From Pontibacillus marinus BH030004 = DSM 16465 (lineage in GTDB: Bacteria; Bacillota; Bacilli; Bacillales; BH030062): a DNA stretch of 64,000 nt. The stretch spans positions 53,336 through 117,335 of the forward strand of contig NZ_KE384331.1 of the NCBI RefSeq assembly GCF_000425225.1, given 5' to 3'. How positions within the stretch are numbered: position 1 is the stretch's first letter; each line of letters begins with the position of its first letter. The translations under genes and the position numbers were made by a program. Below are positions 43,880 through 53,650 of the stretch, piece by piece. The notes beneath the pieces are model-generated. The model did no database searches and was not told the origin of the DNA. It saw only the letters and a list, made by a program, of their open reading frames with translations.

Positions 43880-44947
43880 TTAACTATTTTGAAGGATTTG
43901 ATCTACGGCATTTTGGTCCGTTGCTTTAACAAGGTGTGTTAATAACTCTTTTGCTGCAGCGTAGTCATCAATGTGAATCATAGAAGCAGACGTATGAATG
44001 TATCGAGAGCAAATACCTACAACTGCAGATGGCACTCCTTCATTCGCAATATGAACACGACCTGCATCTGTTCCACCCTGAGAAATAAAGTATTGATATG
44101 GAATATCATGTGTTTCTGCCATGTCCAGGATAAACTCGCGAATACCTCGGTGCGTAACCATCGATTTATCTAAAATACGCAATAATGCACCTTTTCCTAA
44201 TTGGCCAAACTCGTTCTTATCACCAGACATATCATTAGCTGGTGATGCATCTAATGCATAAAAAATATCCGGCTGAATCATGTTAGCAGCTGTTTGAGCA
44301 CCACGCAACCCTACTTCTTCCTGTACGGTAGCACCTGAATAAAGCATATTTGGTAAGGAATCATTTTGTAGTTCTTTAAGTAGCTCTACAGCAAGTCCAC
44401 AGCCATATCTGTTATCCCAAGCTTTTGCTAAGATCTTCTTTTCATTCGCCATTGGTGTGAAAGGACAAATTGGTACAATTTGTTGCCCAGGTTTTACACC
44501 AAGGCGTTTCGCATCCTCTTCATCATCTGCTCCAATATCAATCATCATATTTTTGATATCCATTGGCTTCTTACGTTGCTCAGGTGTCAGATTATGTGGA
44601 GGGATAGAACCAATTACCCCTGGGATTGGTCCATCATCAGTCATGACTTGGACACGTTGCGCTAAGAGTACCTGACTCCACCATCCCCCTAATGTTTGAA
44701 AACGAATCATACCGTTTTTTGTGATTTGGGTAACCATAAAACCCACTTCATCCATATGTCCAGCAACCATAACCTTAGGGCCGTTTCCTTTTTTTACACC
44801 GAAAACGCCACCAAGATTATCCTGAATGATTTCATCTGAATACTTTTCAAGTTCACCTTTCATAAAAGAACGTACTTTATGTTCGTTACCAGGGGCGCCT
44901 TGTAATTCTGTTAGCGTACGAAATAAATCTAAAGTATCTTGTTTCAT
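43880..44947 (-). CDS. ytoP: M42-family aminopeptidase YtoP
   Basis: The ATG at 44947 follows GGGAGTGG. The 355-residue protein has the M42 core: [10 protein letters not shown] (metal His and Asp), [30 protein letters not shown] with the catalytic Glu pair, ALDASPAND, and the late [14 protein letters not shown] with its metal His. M42 enzymes form large tetrahedral assemblies that trim peptides from the N-terminus, and some also act on cellulose chains. It starts the ytoP to ytfP block. Confidence 0.93.
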   Translation of the reverse strand: MKQDTLDLFRTLTELQGAPGNEHKVRSFMKGELEKYSDEIIQDNLGGVFGVKKGNGPKVMVAGHMDEVGFMVTQITKNGMIRFQTLGGWWSQVLLAQRVQVMTDDGPIPGVIGSIPPHNLTPEQRKKPMDIKNMMIDIGADDEEDAKRLGVKPGQQIVPICPFTPMANEKKILAKAWDNRYGCGLAVELLKELQNDSLPNMLYSGATVQEEVGLRGAQTAANMIQPDIFYALDASPANDMSGDKNEFGQLGKGALLRILDKSMVTHRGIREFILDMAETHDIPYQYFISQGGTDAGRVHIANEGVPSAVVGICSRYIHTSASMIHIDDYAAAKELLTHLVKATDQNAVDQILQNS

Positions 44948-45134
44948 TATGTATTCCACTCCCATTTATAGATTTAAAATAGCATTCTAATGATCTCCAT
45001 TGAACAATTTTCGTAACTTCTATTATCGTATCGAATGTTCAGAATCTTTTCCACTATGACCCCTATTATTTTCTATTTTACTCAACTTTCGATATACTAT
45101 AAAAAGATTGATGAATGAGTAGAGGTGAATGGAA

Positions 45135-45449
45135 ATGAGATGGACAAAGTCACTTGCAGCAGTCGGCGTAGGAGCTCTAGTCGGTTATGTAGCTGCAAAG
45201 CAATTTAACGAACATCAAAACCTGTCACCTGAGAAAGCGTTAAAAGTAGCCAAAGAGGCCTTTAAACGACAGGGACCAATTAGCGGATCATGGATTCATA
45301 TGAAGACCGAGGAAATTTCGTTGGACGATCTTCCTTACACCGTTTATCGCGGTGGTGTTTCTCGTTCTATTGATGGAACAACGAAGCAATTTGAATTTTA
45401 TATCGACTCTGTAACAGGAACCGTACTTGACGTAAGTGAGGTTTCCTAA
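45135..45449 (+). CDS. ytzB: PepSY-domain protein YtzB
   Basis: Two ATG codons (45129, 45135) follow AGAGGTG; the second has better spacing. The protein (104 residues) has an N-terminal hydrophobic stretch (SLAAVGVGALVGYVAA) that anchors or exports it, then one PepSY-like domain (LSPEKALKVAKEAF to FEFYIDSVTGTVLDVSE). PepSY domains may inhibit nearby proteases. It is divergent from ytoP, as in B. subtilis. Confidence 0.88.
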   Translation: MRWTKSLAAVGVGALVGYVAAKQFNEHQNLSPEKALKVAKEAFKRQGPISGSWIHMKTEEISLDDLPYTVYRGGVSRSIDGTTKQFEFYIDSVTGTVLDVSEVS

Positions 45450-45457
45450 CGATTAAT

Positions 45458-45486
45458 AAAAATCCGCACCGATGTGCGGATTTTTT
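45458..45486. terminator. Bidirectional terminator ytzB/ytnP
   Basis: AAAATCCGCAC/GTGCGGATTTT with T-runs on both strands. Confidence 0.85.
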
Positions 45487-45488
45487 AT

Positions 45489-46331
45489 TTACCGCTCTCG
45501 CTCAACTTTCTGAATGACTTCCCCTTCTTCATTAAATTGTAGCGCACGGTAATATGCATCATGATAGAAGGTGTACCAAGCCTGCTTCTGATAACCATAC
45601 TTCATCCAGTCTTGCTTTTGGTGCACAGAAGTAACTGGAAAGTCATCATAAGCTAATACCCAAAGCTCATTTTGATGTGCATTGGTAGGCATGATATCAG
45701 CCATATGAATAAATAGTTCCTCACCATCTTCAAAACGAATGACCGAATGACCATCACTATGACCACCCGTATGAATCATATGAAGCCCATCTGCTATCTC
45801 AACAGCTTCTTCATACGTTTGAACCTGATGCTCAACAGGCTTCCAATTCGACTCCCAATACGTGTTCGCAGACCTTATATTTGGATTTTTCATTTCATTC
45901 CACTCTGTAGAAGAAGTGAAGATTTTAGCATTTTCAAATGTTGGAACTAATTTTCCGTCCTGCCATTTGCTTAATCCACATGCATGATCAAAATGTAGAT
46001 GTGTCATTAAAACAGCATCGATATCTTCAGTACCAAAACCTAATTCATTTAATGAAGAATCAATAGAGGATTCCTCATGAACACCGAAGTTTTTCATTTG
46101 CTTTTCATTTAATTTTTGATTTCCAATTCCAGAATCTATTAGAAATTTCTTTCCATCTATCTGAAGAAGAATTGGATCTGTACGTAATTCAATTTGATTT
46201 TTTTCATTTGATGGATATTTACGGCTCCATAGAGGCTTGGGTACTACGCCAAACATTGCCCCTCCATCAAGGTGAGTTACGCCTCCATTAAGCCAAGTTA
46301 ATGTAGCTCGTCCTACTTGTAACGTTTCCAT
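45489..46331 (-). CDS. ytnP: N-acyl-homoserine-lactonase-like hydrolase YtnP
   Basis: A 280-residue metallo-beta-lactamase-fold protein with HLHFDHACG (zinc ligands), GHSDGHSVI and the late metal Asp in HMADIMPTN. YtnP of B. subtilis degrades acyl-homoserine lactones and interferes with signals of other bacteria. The ATG is 5 bp after AAGGGGGT. The role here follows from family and matching context (ytzB, trmB). Confidence 0.9.
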   Translation of the reverse strand: METLQVGRATLTWLNGGVTHLDGGAMFGVVPKPLWSRKYPSNEKNQIELRTDPILLQIDGKKFLIDSGIGNQKLNEKQMKNFGVHEESSIDSSLNELGFGTEDIDAVLMTHLHFDHACGLSKWQDGKLVPTFENAKIFTSSTEWNEMKNPNIRSANTYWESNWKPVEHQVQTYEEAVEIADGLHMIHTGGHSDGHSVIRFEDGEELFIHMADIMPTNAHQNELWVLAYDDFPVTSVHQKQDWMKYGYQKQAWYTFYHDAYYRALQFNEEGEVIQKVERER

Positions 46332-46403
46332 TATGTACCCCCTTTTATTTCTTTACAATTGTATCATAGGGGATGAATAAAATGTAAACGTTACCGCTTA
46401 ATC

Positions 46404-47051
46404 TTAGCGCTCTGGAAAACGGACTTTGCAACGGTAGATCGGTTGTCCTTTTTCCGAGAACTTCTCTTCATACTCAGTCTTAACATTTAAAGGGTCCTCC
46501 AAAGCATGAAGATCTAAAGATACTTCCTCAATTATACAACCGTATTTTGAAAAGCTAGCTAGGGAATACTCGAATAATTGTTGATTATCTGTTTTCATCA
46601 CAAGGTTCCCATTTGTCTTTAGCACATCCTCGTATTGCTCCAGAAATGTATGGTAAGTAAGCCGTCTCTTTTCATGACGACTTTTGGGCCATGGATCAGA
46701 AAAGTTTAAATAAATCTGATCAATTTCATTCGGGGCAAAAATATCTCTTAAGTCCTTTGCATCTACATTCATAAGCCTTACGTTCGATACATCTGCCTCT
46801 ATGATTTTCTTGAGTGTACCGACAATGACGTTTTTTACACGTTCAATGCCGATGAAGTTCATTTCAGGGTGCTGCTTTGCCATACCAGAGATAAATGCTC
46901 CTCTTCCTGTTCCGATTTCTAGGTGAACAGGTTGGTCTTCATTAAAAAGCTCTTTCCATGTACCTTTATGTGTAAAGGGCTCTTGTACAACAATATGATC
47001 ATTATCTTTCAAATATTGATCTGCCCAAGGTTTATTACGAATTCTACTCAT
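46404..47051 (-). CDS. trmB: tRNA (guanine-N7-)-methyltransferase TrmB
   Basis: A 215-residue SAM-dependent enzyme with EIGTGRGAFISGMAKQHPEMNFIGIE (SAM site), YLNFSDPWPKSRHEKRRL (the hallmark PWxKxRHxKRR loop) and late EYEEKFSEKGQPIYRCKV. It makes m7G46 in tRNA. The ATG follows AAGGAGG. Position between ytnP and ytzH matches B. subtilis. Confidence 0.96.
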   Translation of the reverse strand: MSRIRNKPWADQYLKDNDHIVVQEPFTHKGTWKELFNEDQPVHLEIGTGRGAFISGMAKQHPEMNFIGIERVKNVIVGTLKKIIEADVSNVRLMNVDAKDLRDIFAPNEIDQIYLNFSDPWPKSRHEKRRLTYHTFLEQYEDVLKTNGNLVMKTDNQQLFEYSLASFSKYGCIIEEVSLDLHALEDPLNVKTEYEEKFSEKGQPIYRCKVRFPER

Positions 47052-47246
47052 ATATATTTTTCCTCCTTACGTTCAGCATTCACCTTACCATGAAACCTTG
47101 ATTTCGGAAAGTTCTCCCTCAATTTTTGTGTATGAGCGAGCATAAGAGAAGAAGCTTAAGGAATTGATTCAATGTGATACTTATATTCAACATAAGAGCA
47201 TTAAACCTCTATAACAATGATTAACCCCTATTAATAACACTTGGAG

Positions 47247-47265
47247 TGTAAGCGCTTTCTATAAT
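47247..47265 (+). promoter_or_regulatory. CcpA cre-like site on a -10 box
   Basis: TGTAAGCGCTTTCT (47247-47260) is one base short of a good cre (final A to T) and runs into TATAAT (47260-47265). CcpA bound here would block the small gene at 47316. No convincing -35 was found. Confidence 0.5.
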
Positions 47266-47315
47266 AAGATAGTAAACGTTGTGTTAAACATTAACAAAAA
47301 AACGGAGTTGATCTC

Positions 47316-47492
47316 ATGATCATGTTAACAAAACTAATGGAATTGATTGTTTTAGCCACTGTAGGCGTTATGTTTATCGGTTATTCCCTATTTCTATATC
47401 CAATCGAAAAACTTCAAGAGAAAACAAGTAAAGAAGTAAAGCAAAACCAATTAAAATATGCACCAAGAACGAAAACACAAACTGCAGCTTAA
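47316..47492 (+). CDS. Small single-helix membrane protein (58 residues)
   Basis: The ATG is 8 bp after GGAG. The peptide has one membrane helix (about 8-28, ELIVLATVGVMFIGYSLFLY), then a basic hydrophilic tail. A promoter with a cre-like site, a ribosome binding site and a terminator 43 bp after the stop frame it neatly, so it is probably a real gene. I recognise no family. The rest of the 47052-47642 gap is AT-rich and empty. Confidence 0.65.
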   Translation: MIMLTKLMELIVLATVGVMFIGYSLFLYPIEKLQEKTSKEVKQNQLKYAPRTKTQTAA

Positions 47493-47534
47493 GATTACAA
47501 ATATTCATTAAACCTTCTATATCATGAAGATTAA

Positions 47535-47567
47535 AAAGAACTTTTAGCCTCTCGCTAAAGTTCTTTT
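47535..47567 (+). terminator. Terminator of the 58-residue membrane protein gene
   Basis: AAAGAACTTTTAGC/GCTAAAGTTCTTT followed by a T-run. Confidence 0.85.
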
Positions 47568-47642
47568 TTATTTTTTATAATCCTCTTTTCTTACATATTT
47601 CCCTTTTAACCGCACAACCTATTCCTAAAAGGGGGATTTTAG

Positions 47643-47927
47643 ATGCCTTTAACGACAAAAGATCAAATGAACGTGCTGTATGATTTATTGACTGAGCATG
47701 CAGAGGAGTGTTGTGGAAGTGTCTCGGAATATCAACAAATTCAACGCCTAGCAAGGTCTTTATTATCAAAAAAAGCCATCAATAATGATGACTTTTTACA
47801 GGTACTTCCGCAAATATACGATTATGGGCGTGATGGTGAAGTATCCAATAATGATTCCAACTACGTGACTTCTAATCAAGACCAATTAAATGAATGGATA
47901 AATTCCATCCAAAATTCTAATTATTAA
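47643..47927 (+). CDS. ytzH: YtzH-like protein
   Basis: A 94-residue cytosolic helical protein, starting MPLTTKDQMNVLYDLLTEHAEE. It holds the CCGSVSEYQQIQRLARSLL core that marks the YtzH family, whose role is unknown. The ATG follows AAAAGGGGG. Its end overlaps the convergent ytmP by 11 bp, as the close packing in B. subtilis also suggests. Confidence 0.9.
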   Translation: MPLTTKDQMNVLYDLLTEHAEECCGSVSEYQQIQRLARSLLSKKAINNDDFLQVLPQIYDYGRDGEVSNNDSNYVTSNQDQLNEWINSIQNSNY

Positions 47928-48729
47928 TCATTCCTACTTTCAGCATTAGCCGCTTAAGATCTTCTAACCATCGAGCGGCTTCTTTTTCTTCTAACCGACT
48001 TTTATGCCACTGAATAAACGAAATCGTTTGCGCAATGATATACCAATGCATACGATTTAGTAAGTCCTCATGCAATTCCACACCATACGTTTCAAGCCAA
48101 TCTTCCCACTCTTCTTCAGGGATATACCAATGCAAGATCATACCTAAATCCATCGCCGGATCAGCTACCATCGCATTGTCCCAATCAATAAGGTACAATT
48201 GTCCAGCAGTTGTTAAAAGCCAATTGTTATGATTCATATCACAATGGCAAACAACTTTACGCTGATTTTGGACGTAAGGTAATTGATTGTCTAAAAAACG
48301 AAGACATTGATGAACTTCTATCTGCGTATTAACGAAGCTTAATTCTTGCTCTTGAGACTTCAGTTCTTGAAGAAGTGCTTCAGGCTCTAATGGCTTTTTT
48401 CCCATCCTCATAAGCAAGTCTAATAGTTCTGAAGAATGGTGGATTTTACTCAACAGTTGGGCAACTCGTGGGTGCTTAACTTCTTCAGGTGATAATTCGC
48501 GCCCCTCTAGCCACTGTTGGGCCGTTATTACATCACCATTTTCCATACGTTTCGTCCATACGAGTTTTGGCACAATGCCTTCAGCTGACAATACAGCTAA
48601 AAAGGGTGAGGAATTTCGTTTAAGAAAAAGGCGCTTGTCATCACGTTGTGCATAATAAGCTTCTCCTGTTGATCCGCCCGCTGGTGTTATTGTCCAATCT
48701 TGTCCGAGTATCTGTTCCAACCAATTCAC
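47917..48729 (-). CDS. ytmP: APH-family phosphotransferase YtmP
   Basis: The GTG at 48729 is 8 bp after GAGG and gives a start like that of B. subtilis YtmP; a TTG at 48735 is closer than usual. The 270-residue protein has the kinase-like fold of aminoglycoside and choline kinases: GGSTGEAYYA loop, KRNSSPF, the catalytic HCDMNHNNWLL and the metal IDWDNA. The substrate is unknown. In B. subtilis it lies by ytzH and trmB too. Confidence 0.92.
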   Translation of the reverse strand: MNWLEQILGQDWTITPAGGSTGEAYYAQRDDKRLFLKRNSSPFLAVLSAEGIVPKLVWTKRMENGDVITAQQWLEGRELSPEEVKHPRVAQLLSKIHHSSELLDLLMRMGKKPLEPEALLQELKSQEQELSFVNTQIEVHQCLRFLDNQLPYVQNQRKVVCHCDMNHNNWLLTTAGQLYLIDWDNAMVADPAMDLGMILHWYIPEEEWEDWLETYGVELHEDLLNRMHWYIIAQTISFIQWHKSRLEEKEAARWLEDLKRLMLKVGMINN

Positions 48730-48958
48730 CTTCAATTCCTCAAATCTTTGTTGGGTTATATATTAACGTCGCTATAATAAAGGTATGATTTAGTATACCT
48801 TATTTTCATTTAAAACTCATTACGTCTTATTCGTGTTTTTTTATTTAGTACTTTTTTACTATGTCGAGTATGCTGAAATTACTTCTTATATTGTTAAAGT
48901 GAAAAAACACACGATAATAGATTAACTCAAAACGCACTCTAAATTCAAGGCAATCCCT

Positions 48959-49903
48959 TTATTTCTGTTTTGATGAAAACTGAAATATCTTTCTTGAGAA
49001 CGATTCTTTCTCAATCACACATTTCTGACACTTTCCGGTTTGTCCATCAACATGATAAGAAAGTGATTGATTTCCATGTATAGACAGAGAGCTCGCGTTT
49101 AATACGGTTACTTCATTATATTTGACATGGCCACCCCAAAATACTGAAAGAAAAACCGCTAACACCTTCCATTTTGAGATGTTCTCTATTATTAAAACGT
49201 GAAATGTATCTTTGGACATTTTAGCACTAGGAATAACTTTCATTCCTCCACCATAATAACCATGTACTCCTGTTGTAATCATCCAGACGTTAGATAATGT
49301 TCTTATTTCACCATCAATTGTCAATTCAATTTCCTTTGGCTCAAATTGAAATATTGTTTGAACTAATGCGATCGCATAGGCTAAGGAACCTAAACCGATC
49401 TTATTAAGCCATTTTTTATAGGATGAACGATTTGCACGTTGAGCGATTTCTGCATCAAACCCAAATCCAATGTTACTTGCAAAAACTCGACGATTTGAAG
49501 GCTTTCGTTTATCCGTAAGGTAGGAACCACACCAGTAGGGTTTAGCATGAGATCGCTGTACAATATCCTGAAATAATTTCACCGGCTTTTTTTTACTGTT
49601 CGTTCCACGAGCGAAATCATTTCCTGAGCCAGCGGGAATATATGCAATGGGTATAGTAGGAATGTTTTTGAGACCATTCACAACCTCATGCATTGTGCCG
49701 TCTCCTCCCACTGCTATGATACACTTTACTTTTTCATTATAGATCTCCAAGACATGCTTTACCAACTCTTCAGCATGGCCTTCGTATTTTGTAAAAAAAG
49801 ATCGACAATCTTTTTGTTTAAATAACGGGTCTTTTTGGAGCTTTTTTAATACCTTTAATGAGCGGCCATTACCCGCTTCAGGGTTTACTATTAAAATATA
49901 CAT
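48959..49903 (-). CDS. ytlR: Diacylglycerol kinase-like lipid kinase YtlR
   Basis: A 314-residue DAGK-catalytic-domain protein: VNPEAGNGRS at the start, the nucleotide motif AVGGDGTMHEVVNGL, then PAGSGNDFARG and the C-terminal half with GVHGYYGGGMKV. Family members phosphorylate diacylglycerol or related lipids. The ATG follows GAAGGG. YtlR is placed near ytlP/ytlQ in B. subtilis as here. The exact lipid is inferred. The 48730-48958 gap after ytmP shows nothing clear. Confidence 0.88.
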   Translation of the reverse strand: MYILIVNPEAGNGRSLKVLKKLQKDPLFKQKDCRSFFTKYEGHAEELVKHVLEIYNEKVKCIIAVGGDGTMHEVVNGLKNIPTIPIAYIPAGSGNDFARGTNSKKKPVKLFQDIVQRSHAKPYWCGSYLTDKRKPSNRRVFASNIGFGFDAEIAQRANRSSYKKWLNKIGLGSLAYAIALVQTIFQFEPKEIELTIDGEIRTLSNVWMITTGVHGYYGGGMKVIPSAKMSKDTFHVLIIENISKWKVLAVFLSVFWGGHVKYNEVTVLNASSLSIHGNQSLSYHVDGQTGKCQKCVIEKESFSRKIFQFSSKQK

Positions 49904-49986
49904 GAATTTATTTCCCTTCGTGCCTAAACCATATTATTTAGCAAAAACATCTAAATCTATTATACTAGTATAAAAGGAGTGGTAAA

Positions 49987-51009
49987 ATGGCGACTGATTG
50001 TCAGGCGTGTGGTACCTCAGTAAACATGCCCGAAAAAGGTTATGTAATCGTTCGACCGACTCAAGACTTAGAGAACTGGTTAGACTCTATTCAACTCGAT
50101 CTTATTCAAAAAGAAGATATGATTTATATTTATTACTATCAATCTTTTCAAAGTTTATTACCTACATTGGAAAGCCTTTTGGATAAAGATCTCCATGATC
50201 ATTGGCTTCATTTAACTGATGAGGATCGTAGCTATTCATTCCCTATCACGATCCAACATTTATTTGAGCGTTTAACGAACCCTGAGTTAGCGGAAATTAT
50301 CTATCAAGGCAACTTTATGTCTTTTTTACAGCCAATCATTCACATGCAAAATGGTGAAATTTATGGTTATGAAGCGTTGTTAAGGACTAAGGATCAGGAA
50401 GTTTCACCTGGTGAATTATTTCCTTTTGCACAAAGAGCTGGTCTTCATTCTATGCTAGATCAAAAAGCTCGTGAAGAAGCTGTAAAAGCAAAAGCGCAAC
50501 ATATACCAGAAGGGCAAAAATGCTTTATTAACTTTCTACCATCAACGATCTATGTACCTGAATATTGCTTAAGTCATACATTTCATATTGTCTCAAAGTA
50601 TAATGTAAACCCAGAAGATTTAGTTTTTGAGGTTGTAGAAACTGAAGAAATTACAAATGTAAAACACCTTCAAGATATTTTTAGAACCTATCAAAATTAC
50701 GGAATGCATGTTGCCCTAGATGATGTTGGCACTGGTTATAGCACTATTGAAATGTTCCATTTACTTCACCCTCATATTGTAAAGATTGACCGTTCTTACA
50801 TACAAGATTGTCATCTATCTGCTGAAAAGCAATCTTTTTTGAATGAAGTGATCCATCGGGCCAAACAGCTAAATATTAAACTATTAGCAGAAGGTATTGA
50901 AACAAAGGGTGAATTTGACTGGTTACATGAAGCTGGAATTGATTATGGCCAAGGATATTATATTGGTAAGCCTGATCAGGAACCTTGTAAGGAGCCTATT
51001 CCCCTTTAA
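49987..51009 (+). CDS. EAL-domain c-di-GMP phosphodiesterase (second)
   Basis: A 340-residue protein. Residues 1-95 form a distinct N-terminal part (begins ATDCQACGT, with one CxxC). The EAL domain (98-335) has E129, N182, E215, D245-D246, K266, E302 and Q322, a full active set. It lacks GGDEF and PAS domains. The ATG follows AAGGAGTGG. It ends 4 bp inside the convergent ytlQ. With the riboswitch-controlled cyclase and the EAL protein at 25.9 kb it forms a c-di-GMP set. Confidence 0.93.
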   Translation: MATDCQACGTSVNMPEKGYVIVRPTQDLENWLDSIQLDLIQKEDMIYIYYYQSFQSLLPTLESLLDKDLHDHWLHLTDEDRSYSFPITIQHLFERLTNPELAEIIYQGNFMSFLQPIIHMQNGEIYGYEALLRTKDQEVSPGELFPFAQRAGLHSMLDQKAREEAVKAKAQHIPEGQKCFINFLPSTIYVPEYCLSHTFHIVSKYNVNPEDLVFEVVETEEITNVKHLQDIFRTYQNYGMHVALDDVGTGYSTIEMFHLLHPHIVKIDRSYIQDCHLSAEKQSFLNEVIHRAKQLNIKLLAEGIETKGEFDWLHEAGIDYGQGYYIGKPDQEPCKEPIPL

Positions 51010-51854
51010 ATCATATCATCATCGTCATCCCATTCCGGTCTTTTTACAGAAGTAGTTTGACTGTGACTTAATAAAGCTCTGATGGCTTTCAATTGAATGG
51101 ATTTAATAGGAGAAAGATAGCTTCTCATATGCTCAAACCATTGTTGGTATTCTTCAGCTCCTATAAACTCTGTTAAATAGGGTTCAGTTTGAGCCTTAAT
51201 GTTATGGTTTGGAGCTAACACAAGTTGTTTAATAGGAAAATCGACATCATAGGCCTGTAGGATATTTCGCACGATACGATAGGTTCTTTTTAAAGATACT
51301 AAAGGACTTAAAAATTCACTACGAATTAGATTATGCTCCTGATACCAAGTACGATCATCTCCTGCAATGATATCAGCTCCTTGTTCTCTTTCCAGAATCT
51401 TGATGCAATAGATTCCTTGAGGGTGAATAAGAAGATGATCCCCTTCAACCGGGGCCTGCTTCAACCTGAAAATCGGTGCATACATGAAGAGAAACGTATC
51501 AGGAAAGCGCTGCAAGAAATATTTCAATGTTTCATCCTCTTTATATATATCGTCAAGAAAGGACATTTCTCGAATGGTCCTTGACGCCCATTTTAACTGA
51601 AAGGGAAACATACCATCTAAAAAATATTGTTTTAGCTCTAATTCAGTAGTGGGTACTCCATCTTTAAATATAAAAGATTCCAAGCCTTGCTCATTAGTAT
51701 AATGATATCTTGGGTTCTCAGAGGAATACTCTCTCCATAAATGCTTCATCTTCTTCCAATTTTCTTTCTTTAATCGAATAAACTGTGCAGGATAGCGAAA
51801 AGGATCTGTTTCATACCTCGATGCATAATCCTGCAATTTAATTAATTGTGCCAT
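51006..51854 (-). CDS. ytlQ: YtlQ-like protein (NERD-like domain)
   Basis: The ATG at 51854 follows GAGGTGG; longer frames have no site. The product (282 residues) begins MAQLIKLQDYASRYETDPFRY. Near the middle it shows a pattern close to nuclease-related NERD domains (EGDHLLIHPQGIYCIKILE), then helical segments and an acidic end. No catalytic residues can be assigned with confidence. The gene is 10 bp after ytlP, as in B. subtilis. Confidence 0.82.
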   Translation of the reverse strand: MAQLIKLQDYASRYETDPFRYPAQFIRLKKENWKKMKHLWREYSSENPRYHYTNEQGLESFIFKDGVPTTELELKQYFLDGMFPFQLKWASRTIREMSFLDDIYKEDETLKYFLQRFPDTFLFMYAPIFRLKQAPVEGDHLLIHPQGIYCIKILEREQGADIIAGDDRTWYQEHNLIRSEFLSPLVSLKRTYRIVRNILQAYDVDFPIKQLVLAPNHNIKAQTEPYLTEFIGAEEYQQWFEHMRSYLSPIKSIQLKAIRALLSHSQTTSVKRPEWDDDDDMI

Positions 51855-51864
51855 AGATTCCACC

Positions 51865-52428
51865 TCATTTAGTGCCTTGTAGAGGAAAACGTTGAACAGC
51901 CTCATATTTTTGATCAGATTTTGGATGAATTTTAAACAATGTAAAATGATCGACTGTTATCCGATCTATCCTATCTAACTGATCATGTAATGCTTCTAAT
52001 TTTTGAGATAGCTCCTTATCTCCTCTCCATTTTTTCGCTAATGTAATGTGAGGGTTATAAGGTCTCTTTTCAGGAGGAAAACCTAAATTTTCACATACAA
52101 CCTCAACTTCTTTTTGAAGCGTTAATAGTTGTTGATGCTTCTCAGCCCCAGCCCATACCACTCTCGGTTGATAGGGGTTGCCAAAATGACCTAGTTCACC
52201 AATCTTCATATCAAATGGAGAGACTTGGGTATCTTTGAGCTTTTCTTGTAATACATGTACTTTGTCTTCTTCCACAGCACCTAGAAATTTCAATGTAATA
52301 TGGAAATCCAGCTCATGTGTCCAAACTCCATAGGACAGATCTCTTTTCAATTGCTCCTGCCATTCTTTTAACCATGTGCGTACATGATCAGGCATAGGAA
52401 TCCCAATAAAATAATGAGAACTCATCAT
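51865..52428 (-). CDS. ytlP: 2'-5' RNA ligase-family protein YtlP (ThpR-like)
   Basis: A 187-residue 2H phosphoesterase with H43-I-T45 (DFHITLKFLG) and H127-I-T129 (NPHITLAKKW). Family members act as RNA 2',3'-cyclic phosphodiesterases. The start (52428 or 52425) overlaps the MFS stop (TAATG), after AAGGAGTG, so the genes are coupled. It is the second 2H protein in the window (the other is yjcG). Confidence 0.92.
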   Translation of the reverse strand: MMSSHYFIGIPMPDHVRTWLKEWQEQLKRDLSYGVWTHELDFHITLKFLGAVEEDKVHVLQEKLKDTQVSPFDMKIGELGHFGNPYQPRVVWAGAEKHQQLLTLQKEVEVVCENLGFPPEKRPYNPHITLAKKWRGDKELSQKLEALHDQLDRIDRITVDHFTLFKIHPKSDQKYEAVQRFPLQGTK

Positions 52429-53624
52429 TACACTCCTTCATACGATGTATTCCTTATAGAGGATTGTTTCATTGCTTCTTTCCGTACAACTAAAATTAAA
52501 GCCATCCCTAGTAATGTCATACATGAGAAAAAAGCATACATCCAAAACACATTTAGGACATCTAAAAGGATTCCAGCTATAAATGTGAAGAATGCATTCC
52601 CCATTCCATTTCCGACTGCTGAATAAATTCCAACTGCAGTAGCCTGTACCTCTTTAGGTGCTGTTTGTCTTACAAATAGCAGAGCTGCCGGTATGTATAA
52701 ACCTACTGAAATCCCTTGGGCAATCGTCGTTGCATAAACCAACGTGACATTGGGATCAAAAAAGTAAAATAACCATCTAGCAAACGAAATGAATGCACAT
52801 AATAACATGACTGGTATAACATCTAGACGATTAATAATTTTTTGAGAGAGCTTCATAAACGGTGCTTCACTACCAGCCGCTAATAGAAATGCAATTCCTA
52901 CCCCTGACAATGTACCGCCTACTGCTAATATGAACTTACCGAAATAGTAATTATTGGCTAGAACAGGTCCAAATATTAAGAAATTCGAACATAAGAAAAT
53001 TAAAAAAGTCTTCTCTTTCATTAAAGTTTTAAATCCTTGTCGAAAATCAATTTGGACAGACTGACCTCGCTTTGGAAAAGAGGTTAGAGCAAAAACGGAT
53101 AAGATCATTCCTAAGCTAAAAGCATAAAAGATCCACGTAAGAGATCCTGTCATGTCTGTAATGTTTCCTACTACAAATACCGCTAAGGCAAATCCAAGCG
53201 CTCCCCAAAGCCGTATATTCCCGTACTCTTTATCAAATTGCTGAACAAAATGTAAAGATAAACTATCTGACAAAGGGACAATAGCTGATTGAAATAAAGC
53301 TATTCCTATAATGCCTAGAAATAAAAGAAGAAAACCATCTAGCCAAGTGTACAGTAAAGACATAATGCCTGCCATTACACCTGCAATCAATAACAGTTGT
53401 CTTGGTTTCCTTGTAAAATCACTTAGCATCCCCCAGACAGGTTGCAGGAAAATGGTGACTAACGGAATAGCTGCAACAATCATACCGATTTGTGTATTAT
53501 TCAGGTGTTTTTCGTTCTCTAAATAAACAGATAGTAAAGGGAATAGGGAACCAAAGCCAAAAAATGCGAACAAATAAAAGGCTTGGAAAAAGCGATACGT
53601 TTTCTCTGCGTTTCCTACATTCAT
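52428..53624 (-). CDS. MFS transporter (phenylpropionate/nucleoside-permease-like)
   Basis: A 398-residue carrier with 12 membrane helices in two halves. It has the WGMLSDFTRKPRQLLL loop after helix 2 (MFS motif) and GNIRLWGALGFALAVFVVG in helix 5, typical of the 3-phenylpropionate (PPP) subfamily. It is expected to take up an unknown organic compound. It leads the ytlP-ytlQ transcript (1-bp overlap) and follows pepV by 26 bp. Confidence 0.88.
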   Translation of the reverse strand: MNVGNAEKTYRFFQAFYLFAFFGFGSLFPLLSVYLENEKHLNNTQIGMIVAAIPLVTIFLQPVWGMLSDFTRKPRQLLLIAGVMAGIMSLLYTWLDGFLLLFLGIIGIALFQSAIVPLSDSLSLHFVQQFDKEYGNIRLWGALGFALAVFVVGNITDMTGSLTWIFYAFSLGMILSVFALTSFPKRGQSVQIDFRQGFKTLMKEKTFLIFLCSNFLIFGPVLANNYYFGKFILAVGGTLSGVGIAFLLAAGSEAPFMKLSQKIINRLDVIPVMLLCAFISFARWLFYFFDPNVTLVYATTIAQGISVGLYIPAALLFVRQTAPKEVQATAVGIYSAVGNGMGNAFFTFIAGILLDVLNVFWMYAFFSCMTLLGMALILVVRKEAMKQSSIRNTSYEGV

Positions 53625-53650
53625 GTATTCTAAATCCTCTCTAAGGTGTA

